Part shown: one piece after another, positions 52,033 to 61,334 of the stretch
Numbering within the stretch: the stretch's first letter is position 1
How the letters are laid out: each line of letters opens with the position of its first letter
Origin: Azonexus sp. R2A61
Lineage (GTDB): Bacteria; Pseudomonadota; Gammaproteobacteria; Burkholderiales; Rhodocyclaceae
NCBI RefSeq assembly: GCF_021401135.1
Contig: NZ_JACBFO010000003.1
Coordinates: forward strand, 653,485-717,484
Length of the DNA: 64,000 bases
Reading direction: 5' to 3'
Program-made: the position numbers and the translations under genes
The notes under the pieces: generated by a model
The model's input: only the letters and a program-made list of their open reading frames with translations
Databases searched by the model: none
Told to the model about the DNA's origin: nothing

Positions 52033-54247
52033 CTCACAAGGATTCGCACGGCTCGACGAGCGCATCCAGCGCTGGATCTGGAGCGAAGGCTGGACCACGC
52101 TGCGGGACGCACAGGAGCTGTCGATTCCTGCACTCATCGATGCCGACCGGGACGTCATCGTGGCGGCCGCCACGGCGGCAGGGAAAACCGAGGCGGCCTT
52201 CTTTCCGATCCTGACGCACTTGCTGCGTCACGAGCCGGACATTGGCTCGGTCCTCTATATCAGCCCACTAAAGGCGCTGATCAACGACCAGTGGGGACGG
52301 CTGAACGATCTGTGTGAGTCTTTGGAGGTGCCGGTCGTTGGTTGGCACGGTGATGTAGCCGCCAACCGTAAGCATCAATTTCTCAAGAATCCCCAGGGTA
52401 TCCTGCTGATTACCCCGGAATCGCTTGAGGCCCTGTTCGTCATGCGCGGTTCGTCCATGCCTGGGCTGATGGCCGGGGTTCGATACATCGTGGTCGATGA
52501 GTTGCACGCCTTTATCGGATCGGAGCGTGGCAAGCAGCTGCAGTCATTGCTGCATCGCATCGAGCGGGTGGCGGGCCGGTCGGTACCTCGCGTAGGCTTG
52601 TCGGCCACATTGGGTGACATGAGGTTGGCAGCGCGCTTTCTTCGCCCGTCGGCCGGAGACAAGGTGCACTTGATCGTGGCCCAAAGTGGTGGTCAGGAGC
52701 TGAAGATCCTGTTGAAAGGCTATACGGAAACGCCGCCGCGGATCGAAAGCGAACCAGAGCTAGAGAATCCGGAGTTGGAAGATGTGGTACCTGGCAGCGT
52801 GGTGGCGGTAGCAGCTCACCTCTACCAGGCCCTGCGCGGCTCAAACAACCTTGTGTTTCCCAACAGCCGGCGCTCAGTTGAGATTTACGCCGATTTGCTG
52901 CGCCGTCACTGCGAACGAGAGTGCCTCCCCAATGAGTTCTGGGCGCACCATGGCAGCTTGGCTAAGGACTATCGGGAAGAAGCGGAGCGGGCTTTGAAGG
53001 ATGGAGCTCGCGCGGCGACTGCCATCTGCACGACGACCTTGGAACTAGGGATCGATATCGGCTCAGTCAAGAGCATCTGTCAGGTCGGGCCGCCACCATC
53101 CGTCGCGAGCCTTCGACAACGGCTCGGTCGATCGGGACGCCGAAAAGGAGAGCCTGCGATTCTCCGTAGCTACTGCATTGAACCCACCCTTGAACCGAAA
53201 TCCAGCATTTCGGACAACCTGCGGGAAGGACTGGTGCAGTCGGTGGCCATGATCCGCTTATTGATCTGCGGGTGGTTTGAACCTCCTCGGGTCGGTGGCA
53301 TACATGCCTCAACCCTGGTCCAGCAAATACTCTCGATCATCGCTGAGCGTGGCGGTTCGCATGTCCGCGAACTATGGGGGACGTTGGCTGCTGAAGGGGG
53401 GACATTTGAGGGACTGTCGCGGGAAGATTTTCTGCTGTTGTTGAAGCGGATGGGGGAACTACATCTTCTGATCCAGGAGAGTTCTGGCCTTCTCCTGCAT
53501 GGAGAGCTCGGTGAGAAGCTTGTCAATCACTATGAATTCTTTGCAGCATTCTCCAGCGATGAAGAGTTCCGCTTGGTCTGCGACGGCAAGGCGCTGGGCT
53601 CTCTGCCCGTGACCCGGCCTCTCGTGCCGGAGCAGCGGATCATCTTTGCGGGCCGTCGTTGGAGGGTCTTAGAGGTGGACGGCGACAAGAAGCTCATTGT
53701 GGTTGCTCCGGACAAAGGCGGGGCGCCACCGGCCTTCGATGGCAGCGGAGCAATGGTGCATGACCGAGTCCGGCAGGAAATGCGGGTAGTCCTGGCGAGT
53801 AGCGATAGGGTGGCATTCCTCGATGAAAGAGCTCAGGCGCTATTGGAGGAAGGGCGGAACTATTATCAGCGCGTAGCCTTGGATGCCAATCAGGTCTTAG
53901 AGCGAGGTAACGAAATCTGCTTGATCACTTGGCGTGGCGACTGGGTCAATGACGCCCTGGCTTTGTTGCTAGCTCGATATGGTTTGCAAGCCAGCAACGA
54001 AGGGCTGGTGGTGAATATCACTGGAAGCACAAAGGAGCACGTTCTTGAGGCTTTGGGTGAGATAGCAGAACTCGAAAATATAGATCCTGTGTTTCTATTA
54101 AACGAGGCCAAAAACACCTTACGTGAAAAATGGGATTGGACGTTACCAGAGGCTATAGGGCGGCGCTCATTCGCCTCACTTTACTTAGATTTAGCTGGTG
54201 CCCTGAACACGGCTCGGTGTATTGCTCCGTCGAAGATTGAGCGCTAG
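52001..54247 (+). CDS. Lhr-like DEAD/DEAH helicase (BrxHI-like)
   Basis: 748 residues. Superfamily 2 helicase: motif I AATAAGKTEAA (about 50), Ia ISPLKALINDQW, II VVDELHAF, III LSATLGD, and VI RQRLGRSGRRKG. The C-terminal half looks like Lhr-type accessory domains. The ATG at 52001 overlaps the ATPase gene by 32 bases and starts the natural-looking protein; the frame opens further upstream at 51908. BrxD plus an Lhr-like helicase is the pair found at the end of type 2 BREX operons; here a TerB protein replaces the rest. Probable anti-phage role. Confidence 0.85.
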   Translation: MTTSSPASSSDSQGFARLDERIQRWIWSEGWTTLRDAQELSIPALIDADRDVIVAAATAAGKTEAAFFPILTHLLRHEPDIGSVLYISPLKALINDQWGRLNDLCESLEVPVVGWHGDVAANRKHQFLKNPQGILLITPESLEALFVMRGSSMPGLMAGVRYIVVDELHAFIGSERGKQLQSLLHRIERVAGRSVPRVGLSATLGDMRLAARFLRPSAGDKVHLIVAQSGGQELKILLKGYTETPPRIESEPELENPELEDVVPGSVVAVAAHLYQALRGSNNLVFPNSRRSVEIYADLLRRHCERECLPNEFWAHHGSLAKDYREEAERALKDGARAATAICTTTLELGIDIGSVKSICQVGPPPSVASLRQRLGRSGRRKGEPAILRSYCIEPTLEPKSSISDNLREGLVQSVAMIRLLICGWFEPPRVGGIHASTLVQQILSIIAERGGSHVRELWGTLAAEGGTFEGLSREDFLLLLKRMGELHLLIQESSGLLLHGELGEKLVNHYEFFAAFSSDEEFRLVCDGKALGSLPVTRPLVPEQRIIFAGRRWRVLEVDGDKKLIVVAPDKGGAPPAFDGSGAMVHDRVRQEMRVVLASSDRVAFLDERAQALLEEGRNYYQRVALDANQVLERGNEICLITWRGDWVNDALALLLARYGLQASNEGLVVNITGSTKEHVLEALGEIAELENIDPVFLLNEAKNTLREKWDWTLPEAIGRRSFASLYLDLAGALNTARCIAPSKIER

Positions 54248-54252
54248 GGCGA

Positions 54253-54278
54253 TAATGTCAAACGAGGCAGGGCAATGG
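54253..54278 (+). repeat. Cargo-boundary motif, copy D
   Basis: TAATGTCAAACGAGGCAGGG followed by CAATGG, six bases past the helicase stop and one base before the stop of the convergent GAP1 gene. It marks the junction between two operons in opposite orientation. Confidence 0.5.
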
Positions 54279-54279
54279 C

Positions 54280-56904
54280 CTACCCCTTGCGTTCGAGTAA
54301 CGACAAAAATTTGGAACGCAATGTTTCAGGAAGATCAACGAGGTCGGAGGCCATCCGTTCTAGATATTCCCGACCACTCTTTTTTCGCATTAATATATTG
54401 ATGACCTCTTGTAGTTCATCTACATAAATCGCCGTGACGATCAAGTTTGAAGGTGGCCAAACTGAGCCAAGAAACGCATCCACGAGTTCATTTCTCGCCG
54501 TCCTACAACGATCCCAATCGACAAAAATGAAGTGAGAAAGGAAGGATGGCGTCGACCGCCCTTGCCGTAGATTCTCATACACAATTGGAAAGCAAGTTAC
54601 TACAAGTGAACTTACGTCTAAATGTTTTCGTTGAAATGCATATTCAAGAGCCGTTGATGCTGCGCGAAACTGAGCTGATTCTGCAATATTTCCAGAGAAT
54701 TGGATAAAGTCCGCCCAACTGTCAATCGCGTCCTTACTAGGAACGAGGCCATGTCTTTTGCTAAGCGAATCAGATAAGTCATCGACGCTAGGCGCGATAT
54801 TCGACTTTATAGAATCTGGAGCACCTTCTAGCAGCATTAAATTGTTTGAAACACGCTCTACGTCAGATCGTCCTCCGACAAGCATCAAGACCAAGTCGCG
54901 CGGTGGTACTTTATTGGCATGGCTGTTAAAGAAGGTCGCCGATTCGTTGAGCTCACAGTTCGCGCGACCGGTCAAAATACCTTCAATTCCCATTGATACG
55001 AGGCGATCCGCGACATGTGCGTCAACACACGGAATTAGCGAACCCACGATGTGAATTGACCGATTGAGCACAGATTGCGACTGCACTAGCAATTCGGCCA
55101 TATGCCTTGCTGTTTTTGGCAGCCCAGTTTCCAGCAAACTGATTAGGATCTCAATAGATCGCTCTGGCAAGGCTCGAATTTCCCATTCAGTCGCTCGATC
55201 TACAAGCATTTCCGACCATCTGCTCTTTCGAGACCGTTCTGAGGCTGATGTGAACAGCCAATTCACATCTTGCTCATTCATGCCGACCGTGGATATGACC
55301 ACGCAATCGATCGCGGAAGAGGAGGGGAGACAAACTAACGCCGAGCGCAGCGCCCCAAGTTTCTTAGGATCATCGGCTGCATCTCTAAGTGCGAGACCGA
55401 ATTTTTCGATCTCAAGTTTATTTGCCCCCCACAGTGCCTTAACAGCACTCGATATTGACGCCGGGGTTGATGAAATCAGTAATACTTTAAGCGATTCTTC
55501 CCAGCCAGGTGAGCGAAGATGCGGCAGGATATTTCGTCGCAATCGTGATCGGCGCACCTGATCTCTTGTTTCAAGAATCGCAGCCAGATGCTGATACGTT
55601 TTCAAGTCTTCCGCTTCTTCGACCATTTGAATGAAGCGACCGGCAAATTTCTTGCTAAAACCAAGCAGAAGCTGCACGGCATCTCTTCCAAGTCCGAGGA
55701 CAGGGGCTATCAAATTTGTCAGAGAAGAGGATGCCGCCAAACCATCACCTATACCCGCGACCATCACGACTGGAATTGGATTTTCCGGGGCGCGTGCCAA
55801 GGTATCGAGTGCTGCACGCGGTTCTAGGAGCGATGCTTCAAGGGTGTGCTTGCGGATCTTGCGCAGAATAGTCTTTGGAGGAAGCGAGCTTGGAAACTTG
55901 CCGAGGAGAGTTTGCAGATAGGCCAACAGATCGGGGGGGGCAAAACTGCCGGCAGCCAACTCGAGTGATCTATCCACCAAAGGGAACAAACTCTCTATCA
56001 GTTTTGGGTCTTTCCTGGTACTCGCGATGTCCAATAGCCCGAGTACTGCTTGCGGTGATGATTCTGCCCGCTGTTCCAGTTCATTCCACATCAAGTAGAG
56101 ACGTAGTGTTGATTCGTCTATATCGTCGGAAGACAGATTGAGGCTACCAAAGGCTCCAAGAAGGGGCATTGGAATTGGATTCTCGAAAATACGCTGCGAC
56201 AGAAACTCGGTCCATCTGTGACGTGGTTTAGACAACGATCTTCCATCAATCTGCCTGCCTTGCCAGTGGCCATAGTTAGACCATGCACCGCTCGGTGCAA
56301 ACAATAAATCGAATGGTCGGCCTTCAATTCCTCTGGGCGAGTATGCATGTGTGCATGCAGAAAAAGAACGTCTCAGTGATGGCCAGAATGCCTCCATTAG
56401 GCGCAGTGTGACTAGGTCTGCGTTTGGTGTGTCAACAATGACAATAGGCTGCCTAGATTCCAAAAATAGGGCTTCTAGCAACTCAGCAGTCATGCCATCA
56501 CGAATTGGCTTAAAAGGAGCGCATGGGTTTGATGCAACGACGATATCGCTTACACCAGCATCCGCCCGTTTGAACTCCTTTAACTCTGAATACAGTGCAG
56601 CAAGAATGCCCGTAGAGGATTCCCAGAACGCAATTGGAACTATGAGACTACGGGTAACAACGCAACCCGCGCGGGCGGCGGAAAAATCTTGCCACGTACG
56701 CGCGAACACGTAGTAGTTAGCACTTGGTAGAGGGTAGAGTGTCAGATAGGCGTCGAACTGGTCTCCCGGACCAATCGGGCCGGCCAAATCCGACAGGCGA
56801 TCAATTAGATCCTGGTCTCTCTCCTCTAGTTTGATACTGGAGGAAATCAACTCATGCCCACCTCGGTAGGCGTGCACTTGTTGATGAACCACAGATTGTT
56901 GCAT
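54280..56904 (-). CDS. GTPase-associated protein 1 (GAP1-N1 type)
   Basis: About 874 residues. The N terminus matches the GAP1-N1 domain: VHQQVHAYRGGHELISSS, FDAYLTLYPLP, VFARTWQD, and GCVVTRSLIVP (residues about 5-110). The rest is helical and repeat-like, as in GAP1 middle and C-terminal parts. Known from computational surveys of NTP-dependent conflict systems, where it always lies with DO-GTPases; it is thought to sense or transmit the signal. The ATG at 56904 follows the GTPase stop by two bases; a GTG at 56922 is also possible. Last gene of a five-gene operon. GC content is clearly lower than in the host segment. Confidence 0.8.
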   Translation of the reverse strand: MQQSVVHQQVHAYRGGHELISSSIKLEERDQDLIDRLSDLAGPIGPGDQFDAYLTLYPLPSANYYVFARTWQDFSAARAGCVVTRSLIVPIAFWESSTGILAALYSELKEFKRADAGVSDIVVASNPCAPFKPIRDGMTAELLEALFLESRQPIVIVDTPNADLVTLRLMEAFWPSLRRSFSACTHAYSPRGIEGRPFDLLFAPSGAWSNYGHWQGRQIDGRSLSKPRHRWTEFLSQRIFENPIPMPLLGAFGSLNLSSDDIDESTLRLYLMWNELEQRAESSPQAVLGLLDIASTRKDPKLIESLFPLVDRSLELAAGSFAPPDLLAYLQTLLGKFPSSLPPKTILRKIRKHTLEASLLEPRAALDTLARAPENPIPVVMVAGIGDGLAASSSLTNLIAPVLGLGRDAVQLLLGFSKKFAGRFIQMVEEAEDLKTYQHLAAILETRDQVRRSRLRRNILPHLRSPGWEESLKVLLISSTPASISSAVKALWGANKLEIEKFGLALRDAADDPKKLGALRSALVCLPSSSAIDCVVISTVGMNEQDVNWLFTSASERSRKSRWSEMLVDRATEWEIRALPERSIEILISLLETGLPKTARHMAELLVQSQSVLNRSIHIVGSLIPCVDAHVADRLVSMGIEGILTGRANCELNESATFFNSHANKVPPRDLVLMLVGGRSDVERVSNNLMLLEGAPDSIKSNIAPSVDDLSDSLSKRHGLVPSKDAIDSWADFIQFSGNIAESAQFRAASTALEYAFQRKHLDVSSLVVTCFPIVYENLRQGRSTPSFLSHFIFVDWDRCRTARNELVDAFLGSVWPPSNLIVTAIYVDELQEVINILMRKKSGREYLERMASDLVDLPETLRSKFLSLLERKG

Positions 56905-56906
56905 CG

Positions 56907-57758
56907 TCACGTTATTAGCCACTGAATGGGATGCGTTACATCCTTATCCTGAATTATCTGGCCATTTTCTTCAAAAACCACGTAACCAGCCCCTTTTAAG
57001 CCACCACCGTTTAAATATTGTTCGCGAAATTGTGCATTTCCGACATCGCCACCGAGAATGCTAAGTCCAAAGGTCCGAATATGCACATCGCTCGAATCTC
57101 GAAGGCGACCAGCAAACAGAGGGAATTGTTCTTGTATATAGGTTAATGGAGATTGGGTGCGTATGTCCGGAGGAAGAGCATCCCACGCTGTCACAATAAT
57201 CGCGACCTTAGGCTTGCCATTTGCTTTTGAAAGAGTGTTCTCAAGCATGCGCAAAAGCTCACAGAGTGATACCTGTGTTGGTATAGCATCTACAGCCTCA
57301 TTTTCACCGAGGCCACTCGCAAGTAGCTCTTTAGCAGTTACCCAATCAAGCGGATCACAATTTTCTTCGCACAGAGCACGTACAAATAGCAATGCTGATT
57401 CCGTACCTTTGATAATTTCAAGCCATTTTGGTGGAATTTCACTCGAACTTACGACCTTTTTCCACAATTCTCCTCTGACATCCGGCACCACAAGATCAGC
57501 TGATATATCGTTTCGATCAATGTGTGTGATTCCTATAGCCAAGTCATGCTCGCTTTCTTCAAGCGTGGTTTCCGAACGTGGCGCGAATTGGCCGATTAGT
57601 AGGTGGTGAAGTAACTTTTCGACATACTCAATCTTGTCTGGGGGAAGTGGAGCACGAAGAGCTCCTTCGTGTTTTACGAGCGCGCCCCATAGCCTTGCAA
57701 GAAAGTTACTTTTACCTGAGTTGGGGCCGCCTACTAGGATAACTGTGTGAGCGCTCAT
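56907..57758 (-). CDS. DO-GTPase 1 family GTPase
   Basis: 283 residues. P-loop GGPNSGKSNF (about 10-19), switch-like VPDVRGE (about 90), and TAWD (about 192) in place of N-K-x-D. Matches the double-GTPase type 1 of GAP1 conflict systems. It overlaps the previous gene by ATGA and nearly touches GAP1, so it is a core part of the system. Probably works as a heterodimer with the second GTPase next to it. Confidence 0.8.
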   Translation of the reverse strand: MSAHTVILVGGPNSGKSNFLARLWGALVKHEGALRAPLPPDKIEYVEKLLHHLLIGQFAPRSETTLEESEHDLAIGITHIDRNDISADLVVPDVRGELWKKVVSSSEIPPKWLEIIKGTESALLFVRALCEENCDPLDWVTAKELLASGLGENEAVDAIPTQVSLCELLRMLENTLSKANGKPKVAIIVTAWDALPPDIRTQSPLTYIQEQFPLFAGRLRDSSDVHIRTFGLSILGGDVGNAQFREQYLNGGGLKGAGYVVFEENGQIIQDKDVTHPIQWLIT

Positions 57759-58741
57759 ACCTCGCCCCCCCTATAGTCGCCAATCGATCTAGAACAACCA
57801 GAACGTTCCGCCTCAAACCACCGCTGGTCTCCGACTGATAGACATAAACCATCTATCAGTTCCGCTATCCCCTCGCCGGCGACGGTAGTGGAATGCTCCT
57901 GCGCGAAGGAAGCGATTTGATGAATCCGTACATCGATCCCTAGCTCTCCAGCAAGACCCAACAAAGGGTCAAAAATGCTACTCGTGAGTTGCCCATAGTC
58001 TTTGTGAGTCGCAACCACCGTAATGGTGGGGACGATCTGCCCAAGGTACGCCTTTAGGCGTCTTAGAACCATCTCACACCGATGGAGGGCGTGCTGCTTT
58101 GTTGCATTGTCATGTAGTTTCCTCCCGTCTACAAACAGCCAGATCGCTGAGCAGGATTTTAGAAACGCTAGTCGATCGGTCCGGTTTGTATCAATCAGCG
58201 ACTTTGTCCATTCGCCAGGAAGATCGGGCAACAAGAGGTCGAGATCAAAGCCATGGCGAGTTGAATGAAGTCTAAGGTGAAGATATCCGGCCGTACGGTT
58301 GTCGGCTATTTCGGTGTGGGCAGTCAGTTGGTCAGGTAACGATGTAGTGTCCCATCTGCGGGCGCCGCGGCTTAACTTTTCAAGGGCCATCAGGCTCAGA
58401 CTATTACGAAAATCGAATCCCTCTAACAGTCCTTTTGCAACGAGCAAATACAAGCTAACAAGAGCGGCAGTTTTCCCTGAGGCAGGAAGTCCGAGAATTC
58501 CAACCTGTGTGCAAGGGCGTTTTGAGGCAAGCCGCTCAGCTAAATCGCGATCAAGTGCTAAGCTAGGAGGTAGTCGGACATTTGAGTCGGGCGCGGCGAG
58601 CACAGGGGGTAACCCAAACGCTGGTGGCGTACTTGCAGACACCGTTTCGACGAGGCTAGGGCAAGCGTCAAGTGAATGGTTTAGTAAGCATTTGCCTGTC
58701 TGGGCAACAGTGCAATCTGGATTGCTGCAAGACTTATTCAT
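57755..58741 (-). CDS. DO-GTPase 2 family GTPase with N-terminal Cys cluster
   Basis: 328 residues. Starts with a Cys-rich segment (CSNPDC, GKC, DACPS) that could bind zinc, then a linker and a GTPase domain: ILGLPASGKTAAL (about 83), LLPDLPGEW (about 175), and ATHKDYG (about 247) for guanine recognition. Fits DO-GTPase type 2. ATG one base past the upstream stop; a GTG three codons earlier overlaps it. Overlaps DO-GTPase 1 by four bases. Confidence 0.8.
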   Translation of the reverse strand: MNKSCSNPDCTVAQTGKCLLNHSLDACPSLVETVSASTPPAFGLPPVLAAPDSNVRLPPSLALDRDLAERLASKRPCTQVGILGLPASGKTAALVSLYLLVAKGLLEGFDFRNSLSLMALEKLSRGARRWDTTSLPDQLTAHTEIADNRTAGYLHLRLHSTRHGFDLDLLLPDLPGEWTKSLIDTNRTDRLAFLKSCSAIWLFVDGRKLHDNATKQHALHRCEMVLRRLKAYLGQIVPTITVVATHKDYGQLTSSIFDPLLGLAGELGIDVRIHQIASFAQEHSTTVAGEGIAELIDGLCLSVGDQRWFEAERSGCSRSIGDYRGGEV

Positions 58742-58742
58742 A

Positions 58743-59765
58743 CTACACACTGTGGCTGTTTGTCAGGCGAACCGTTCCGATCTCAACCATTAAACGCTTT
58801 GCCCATTCAATTGCTGGAAGTTGCTGCTCGCTAAAGGGGGTATCAACATTGTCAAAAAGTCCGCAAAGCAAAGGAAAGGCACGTGGATACTTGAGCGCTT
58901 CGACAAATTTTTTGTCGTGCTCTTCCAGTTGCGTCCGATATTCGAATGCTGCATTTCGCAATTCGCTAAATCCTACTTCTTCGTTGGCGCGTATTTTTGC
59001 AAGCGCAACATATACGTGAGCTGTAGCGGGAATGCGGCGGAGGCGGTTCGCCGTTTCAAACGAAGAAAGAAGCAGTGCCTGTGCAGTCGACATGGAGGAA
59101 ATTCTACTGTTGCCTATAGTGCTCCAGTCGCCAATTGCCCACCAAAGCAGATTAAGTTCTTCTCGGTCCAAAATGGCATTTGATCGTAGTGGTTGAAGTA
59201 CCTTATTCAGCGCAGCGTTGATCTTTTTTGCGAGTTCAGAGGTAGCTTCTCCTTCTTCAAGCGCGACGTCGAAATCGGGAACGGCCTTTCTCTCGCGCTG
59301 TTTATCTGCTGCCGCTGCAACTGCCGCATCGGCGGCCTCAATGAGCGCGTTTTTGCACTCCTCTAGCTTGGGAGCTAGCACTGTCATAGGGCCGCTCAGC
59401 GCCGAAAGCAAAGTGACTGTGAAGATCTCGGCGGACGTGTATCCGTTGCTACTCGGTTTGCACTCAGACAGGACGTTATAGGCTGCCGCCAAGGCACAGA
59501 CCAGCATTTGGAGCTCATTGTCGTTGCGAGTGAATGAGCTACTAAATTCTTTTATGGAAGACTCAACCATTTCAGCGAGAGCATCCGGCATCGTGCCAGT
59601 CGACAAGGCTGTAGCAATACCGTCGGCATACTCCCAAAACTTTTTTGGAACTCTCGATGCTCGGAATTTTTCTGCGAGATCAGCGATTGCCTTCGTGCGT
59701 TTGTCAACATAGTCATCATCAGGCGACGGGTTAAAAATTCGAACTAAACTTGCAACATCGTTCAT
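58743..59765 (-). CDS. GASH: GTPase-associated all-helical protein
   Basis: 340 residues, nearly all helical. Starts MNDVASLVRIFNPSPDDDYVDKR and has an Ala-rich stretch (EAADAAVAAAADKQRERK) and a final domain with LLWWAIGDWSTIGNSR. Fits the GASH family that accompanies DO-GTPases and probably acts as a scaffold or regulator. GAGGACGAG before the ATG at 59765. It follows the phosphoesterase gene by 16 bases. Confidence 0.78.
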   Translation of the reverse strand: MNDVASLVRIFNPSPDDDYVDKRTKAIADLAEKFRASRVPKKFWEYADGIATALSTGTMPDALAEMVESSIKEFSSSFTRNDNELQMLVCALAAAYNVLSECKPSSNGYTSAEIFTVTLLSALSGPMTVLAPKLEECKNALIEAADAAVAAAADKQRERKAVPDFDVALEEGEATSELAKKINAALNKVLQPLRSNAILDREELNLLWWAIGDWSTIGNSRISSMSTAQALLLSSFETANRLRRIPATAHVYVALAKIRANEEVGFSELRNAAFEYRTQLEEHDKKFVEALKYPRAFPLLCGLFDNVDTPFSEQQLPAIEWAKRLMVEIGTVRLTNSHSV

Positions 59766-59781
59766 ATCTCGTCCTCGGAAA

Positions 59782-61068
59782 TTACTTGCCATATCCAGTG
59801 ATTGCAGCCTCTAACTCAGTCAAGAGATTGGTGGCTCTTGCGCGGTCCAAGCAGCGCCGTTCTAGAACGTGGGAAAGTGGGCCTTTCCACTCGGCGGGCA
59901 GCAAAGACAACTTGATTAAAATAGCTAAACGCTCTTTTTCATTTAGATCACGAAAATAGCGAAGCAATATATCTGCGAATTGATCGCCCATGTTTGCCCC
60001 AATACTATTGGTGCTCGGATTCGCTCGCTGATGCGAAGGTGCCGTTATTGTCGGGGGCCCGGGCAGAAATCCTTTTGCATCTCGAAAGTTTGGACATGCA
60101 AGCTTGAAGTGTGGGCCTTGTCCTTTAAGCAGGTCTGATGCGTCATCGAATGCGGTAATTTTTTTGTTCCATGCTCGAGGAAGCACTTGTACTGACAAAG
60201 CCTCTTCTTCTTCAACCCAAGAAAAAATCAAGATGTTGTAACAATAGTTGACTCCATTTTCGATTTTCGGAGGTACTGTTGCGCCTGCAGCAAGGCGCAT
60301 TAAATCCCCGCCACCTTCAACGGGTTCAATATGCACAGCGGGATGATGTTCGTGGCCCGATAAATAAACCCGGGCGCGACTCATAACGTAGTTAACTGCA
60401 TCCTCTGAGTCTTGAAACCAGTTCATCGGGTGGTGAGTCAACACGACGAGTTCTTCGCCGACAGTTCTGGGCAGAACCCACTGACGCTTTCCAAGTAAGA
60501 GCCGCCCTTCCGTGTCATTCGCGGCACAGATCAGAGCCGAATTGACCCCGACAAATCGCAACGTTCGCCCGTTGGCAAGTTGAACGACTCTGCTCCCTGC
60601 AAGTCCGCCTTCGTTATCAAGCGAACAGTCGTAGGCTTCCGCGAAAAGACGATAATCACTAAATCTCGCGAATAATCTATCGCGATCACCCTCGTCTTTA
60701 AGGTACTTGGTTAGCTTTTCTTCGCCATGGGCCGCAATGGCAGCCAACATATCCTTGGTTGATTCACTCAGCGTATCCCTGTCAATATCGTGATTTCCGG
60801 GAACGATTTGCACGTGGGTGCGTTCGCAGTCAATTGCTTTCGTAAGCCTGTCGAGCCATTGTCCCGCCAAGTCATATTCGACCTTCTTGCCGCTGTATGC
60901 AATGTCTCCAGTGACCAAGACACCGCCAACTTTTTCAACGTTAATGGTCGACAAAGTCACTCTGCAATCATCAATTAAGCAGTTCTTGACGTCGTCGTTC
61001 ACAACGGCTAATCCGTCACGCTCTTGGCCAAAGTGAATATCTGACAAATGAACGAATGCGATGCGCAT
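59782..61068 (-). CDS. Calcineurin-like metallophosphoesterase, likely effector of the GAP1 system
   Basis: 428 residues. The metal-binding motifs of the calcineurin-like family are all present: LSDIHFG (about 8-14), TGDIAYSG (about 50), PGNHDID (about 90), LTHHPMNW (about 210), and SGHEHHP (about 232). The enzyme should therefore be an active phosphoesterase or nuclease. After a Pro/Ser linker, the last 65 residues (FADILLRYFRDLNEKERLAIL) form a small helical domain like the effector-associated adaptors of conflict systems. First gene of the operon; AGGGA before the ATG at 61068. Likely the effector unleashed by the two GTPases. Confidence 0.82.
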   Translation of the reverse strand: MRIAFVHLSDIHFGQERDGLAVVNDDVKNCLIDDCRVTLSTINVEKVGGVLVTGDIAYSGKKVEYDLAGQWLDRLTKAIDCERTHVQIVPGNHDIDRDTLSESTKDMLAAIAAHGEEKLTKYLKDEGDRDRLFARFSDYRLFAEAYDCSLDNEGGLAGSRVVQLANGRTLRFVGVNSALICAANDTEGRLLLGKRQWVLPRTVGEELVVLTHHPMNWFQDSEDAVNYVMSRARVYLSGHEHHPAVHIEPVEGGGDLMRLAAGATVPPKIENGVNYCYNILIFSWVEEEEALSVQVLPRAWNKKITAFDDASDLLKGQGPHFKLACPNFRDAKGFLPGPPTITAPSHQRANPSTNSIGANMGDQFADILLRYFRDLNEKERLAILIKLSLLPAEWKGPLSHVLERRCLDRARATNLLTELEAAITGYGK

Positions 61069-61334
61069 TTTATCCCTAGGTTTGATGTGTCTATCACGCA
61101 TAGACCTCTTACGAGGTAGCGCCCACTTTTATAATGCTATCGGTTTTATTCAGCCTCGTGAACCTATTGCGACACTCGTATGCGCACATCGTCCATTCGC
61201 CCGGTAGGCATCCTCCAGCGGTAATTGAATATCAACACTATAGAGTGCATAGAGCACTAATCTCGGCAACATGGTGCGACACTGGTCGTTAAGCTGGTAT
61301 GCACCCTGGGCAGGAGCGGCGGAAAACAAAATGA

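Noticed and set aside
48353..54247. Complete BREX locus
   Set aside because: Only the BrxD-like ATPase and Lhr-like helicase are present; the phosphatase, methylase and BrxC-type genes are absent.
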